The notes under the pieces are model-generated. The model was not told where the DNA came from and did no database searches. It saw only the letters and a list, made by a program, of their open reading frames with translations. From the NCBI GenBank assembly GCA_900542255.1, contig UQMR01000053.1:1-15052 (forward strand): a DNA stretch of 15,052 nucleotides, given 5' to 3'. Source of the DNA: an uncultured Porphyromonadaceae bacterium (GTDB lineage: Bacteria > Bacteroidota > Bacteroidia > Bacteroidales > Barnesiellaceae_A). Positions 13,184 to 15,052 of the stretch are shown in pieces. Position numbers and translations under genes: made by a program. The stretch's first letter is position 1, and the number at the start of each line of letters is the position of its first letter.

Positions 13184-14590
13184 TTAGAAGTTGAAGAAAC
13201 GTTTTGCGTTGTTGTAGCAGATGTCTTCTACCATACGACCTACGAAATCGAGTTCCGAAGCGGGTATTTCGCCATTCTCTACATCGCGACCCAAGAGGTT
13301 GCAAAGGGTACGGCGGAAGTACTCGTGACGCGGATAAGAGAGGAAGCTGCGCGAGTCGGTGAGCATACCCACAAAGCGACTCAGCAAGCCCAGCAACGAG
13401 AGGGCATTCATCTGCTTCTCCATACCGTCTTTCTGGTCGAGGAACCACCAGCCCGAGCCGAATTGTATCTTGCCCGGCACGCTGCCGTCTTGGAAATTAC
13501 CCAACATGGTAGCTATCACTTCGTTGGCCGACGGATTGAGATTATACAATATCGTCTTGGTGAGCTTGCCCTCGCTGTTGAGGCGGTCGAGGTATTTCGA
13601 CATAGCTTTGGCGGTTGTAAACTCGCCTATCGAGTCGAAACCGGTATCGGGACCGAGTTTCTTGTACATCAACGTGTTGTTGTTGCGGATGGCGCCGTAG
13701 TGAAATTGTTGTGTCCAACCGGTTTCCCAATCCATTTCGCCAAAGGCTACGAGCATGGCCGACTTGAATTTGAGAATTTCTTCGTGCGTAAGCTCCTTGC
13801 CCCCATATACTTTGTTGAATATGGCGCGTATCTCGGCATCGGTATACTCTTCGGCATAGAACTCTTCGATACCGTGGTCGCTCAGGCGGCAACCCATCTC
13901 CTCGAAGAATTTGTGACGACGACGCAGGGCCTCGATCATATCGTCGAAGGTGCTGATGGTCACGCCGCTTACCTCGGCAAGTTTCTCTACGTATGCACGG
14001 AATTCGGCAGGTACCTCTACGGCCATGGCCTTGTCGGGACGCCATGTGGGGAGCATTTTTATCTCGAAACCGCTCTCGCGTGTAGCTTTGTGATATTCGA
14101 GGCTATCTACGGGGTCGTCGGTGGTACATACGCACTCTACGTTGTAACGGCGCATAAATCCACGGGCTGTGTAACCGGGTTGAGCCAACTTCTCGTTGCA
14201 CTCATCGAAGATTTCACGGGCAGTCTCGGGTTTGAGTATCTTGTTGATACCGAAAGCCGTTTTCAGTTCGAGGTGTGTCCAGTGGTAGAGGGGGTTGCGC
14301 AGCGTATAGGGTACGGTCTCGGCCCATTTCTCGAACTTCTCCCAGTCGGTCGTATCGGTGCCGGTGCAGTAACGCTCGTCGACGCCGTTGGAACGCATGG
14401 CACGCCATTTGTAATGGTCGCCACCCAACCAAAGCTCGGTGATGGAACGGAAGCGATAATCGTCTGCTACCATTTTAGGGACAAGATGGCAGTGATAGTC
14501 TATGATAGGCATTTTGGCCGCATGTTCGTGGTATAACTTTTGTGCAGTCTCTGTTTGCAGCAAAAAGTTTTCGTCCATAAAAGGTTTCAT
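13184..14590 (-). CDS. uxaC: Uronate isomerase (glucuronate/galacturonate isomerase)
   Basis: UxaC converts D-glucuronate to D-fructuronate and D-galacturonate to D-tagaturonate, the first cytoplasmic step of hexuronate breakdown. The 468 residues have the expected length. The amidohydrolase-type metal motif is IDYHCHL with His33 and His35. Other family segments are ITELWLGGDHYKWRAMRSNGV, the NPLYHWTHLELKTAFGI segment, VCTTDDPVDSLEYH, GCRLSDHGIEEFYAE and, near the end, LTDSRSFLSYPRHEYFRR. The gene follows uxaA by 73 bp on the same strand, which fits a hexuronate operon. No break or odd residue is seen. Confidence 0.97.
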   Translation of the reverse strand: MKPFMDENFLLQTETAQKLYHEHAAKMPIIDYHCHLVPKMVADDYRFRSITELWLGGDHYKWRAMRSNGVDERYCTGTDTTDWEKFEKWAETVPYTLRNPLYHWTHLELKTAFGINKILKPETAREIFDECNEKLAQPGYTARGFMRRYNVECVCTTDDPVDSLEYHKATRESGFEIKMLPTWRPDKAMAVEVPAEFRAYVEKLAEVSGVTISTFDDMIEALRRRHKFFEEMGCRLSDHGIEEFYAEEYTDAEIRAIFNKVYGGKELTHEEILKFKSAMLVAFGEMDWETGWTQQFHYGAIRNNNTLMYKKLGPDTGFDSIGEFTTAKAMSKYLDRLNSEGKLTKTILYNLNPSANEVIATMLGNFQDGSVPGKIQFGSGWWFLDQKDGMEKQMNALSLLGLLSRFVGMLTDSRSFLSYPRHEYFRRTLCNLLGRDVENGEIPASELDFVGRMVEDICYNNAKRFFNF

Positions 14591-14615
14591 ATTCTGTCTC
14601 TTTTTTAATGTTTGA

Positions 14616-14644
14616 CGGCATGCAACCCGAAAGGCTGCATGCCG
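14616..14644. repeat. Hairpin between uxaA and uxaC
   Basis: CGGCATGCA (14616-14624) pairs perfectly with TGCATGCCG (14636-14644) around an 11-nt loop. It lacks a T-run on the minus strand directly after the stem, so it looks like an intercistronic stem that may protect the uxaA message or reduce read-through, not a full terminator. Confidence 0.5.
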
Positions 14645-14663
14645 GATTATTCAATGATTTGCA

Positions 14664-15052
14664 TCACAACGTAACGCCTGTCTTGAAGATGGCTATCTCG
14701 TGATAGCCCTTGCGTTCGTTGTTGGTGAAGCGGCCGCTTGCCACTTCGATGATATAGTCGATGAAGCGGTTGCTCAGCGACTCCATGCTCTCGCCCTCTA
14801 CCAGCGTGCCGGCATTGAAGTCTATCCAGCCGGGCTTGTTGTTAAAGAGGTTGGTATTGGTAGATACTTTCACCGTGGGGACGTAGGTGCCGAAGGGTGT
14901 GCCGCGGCCTGTCGTGAAGAGTACCATGTGGCAGCCTGCCGAGGCCAGTGCCGTGGCAGCCACAAGGTCGTTGCCGGGGGCACTCAGGAGGTTGAGGCCA
15001 CGGGTTTTGAGACGGTCGCCATACATCAGCACATCTTTTACACCCGATTTGC
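14664..15052 (-). CDS. uxaA: Altronate dehydratase, C-terminal part (N-terminus off the right edge)
   Basis: The frame is open to the right edge and gives the last 129 residues. Altronate dehydratase removes water from D-altronate to give 2-keto-3-deoxygluconate, downstream of UxaC and UxaB in galacturonate use. The segment NLLSAPGNDLVAATALASAGCHMVLFTTGRGTPFG, described here by its first and last parts (APGNDLVAATA at the start, TTGRGTPFG at the end), and the later WIDFNAGTL and final IAIFKTGVTL are characteristic of the UxaA C-terminal domain. It ends 73 bp before uxaC on the same strand. Confidence 0.95.
   Translation of the reverse strand, partial: KSGVKDVLMYGDRLKTRGLNLLSAPGNDLVAATALASAGCHMVLFTTGRGTPFGTYVPTVKVSTNTNLFNNKPGWIDFNAGTLVEGESMESLSNRFIDYIIEVASGRFTNNERKGYHEIAIFKTGVTL

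Noticed and set aside
13175..14536. Plus-strand frame of 453 codons
   Set aside because: It lies entirely antisense to uxaC, whose protein is clearly recognised; long antisense frames are common in such GC-richer genes.

Overview
The window looks like chromosome of a gut- or oral-type Bacteroidales bacterium. The main reason is that its recognisable promoters follow the Bacteroidetes pattern (TTG or TTTG, about 19-20 nt, then TAnnTTTG). A LytTR regulator, a lipoprotein, a hexuronate pathway of the usual Bacteroidetes type and a Cas9-Cas1-Cas2 (type II-C) locus with a 47-bp repeat fit this. I cannot name the genus from sequence alone. Almost all genes lie on the minus strand.

Positions 1-4680 hold a small envelope or signalling locus: a LytTR-only DNA-binding protein, a co-transcribed membrane-anchored phosphodiester-glycosidase-like protein, and a separate unit encoding a lipoprotein and a large secreted protein that runs off the left edge. 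Both units carry the same pair of direct repeats, 21 bp apart, at nearly the same distance (47-48 bp) upstream of the -7 box. This suggests that the LytTR protein controls itself and its neighbour.

Positions 4788-7427 hold the CRISPR array, which is unusual. The regular part (6652-7320) has eight 47-bp repeats and seven spacers of exactly 30 bp. Its first repeat is split by an 83-bp MITE-like insertion. A second repeat, split at the same position by a 95% identical insertion, lies at 4832-4961 next to one further 30-bp spacer and a decayed repeat. Between the two split repeats, where a spacer should be, sit 1,690 bp of a Mu-like phage. This fragment holds the end of a minor head protein carrying a nuclease-like toxin domain, an intact gpG-like gene, and the start of the next phage gene, cut exactly at the repeat.

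Positions 7428-13025 hold cas2, cas1 and cas9 in one minus-strand operon. A divergent plus-strand tracrRNA lies upstream of cas9, with its own promoter, a 20-nt anti-repeat and an intrinsic terminator. The anti-repeat fixes the array direction as plus strand. Each repeat also contains a promoter-like sequence, so crRNAs are probably started within the array, as described for type II-C systems of Neisseria and Campylobacter. No csn2 or cas4 is present.

Positions 13101-15052 hold the end of a hexuronate catabolic operon: uxaA (altronate dehydratase, cut by the right edge) followed by uxaC (uronate isomerase), closed by a strong hairpin.
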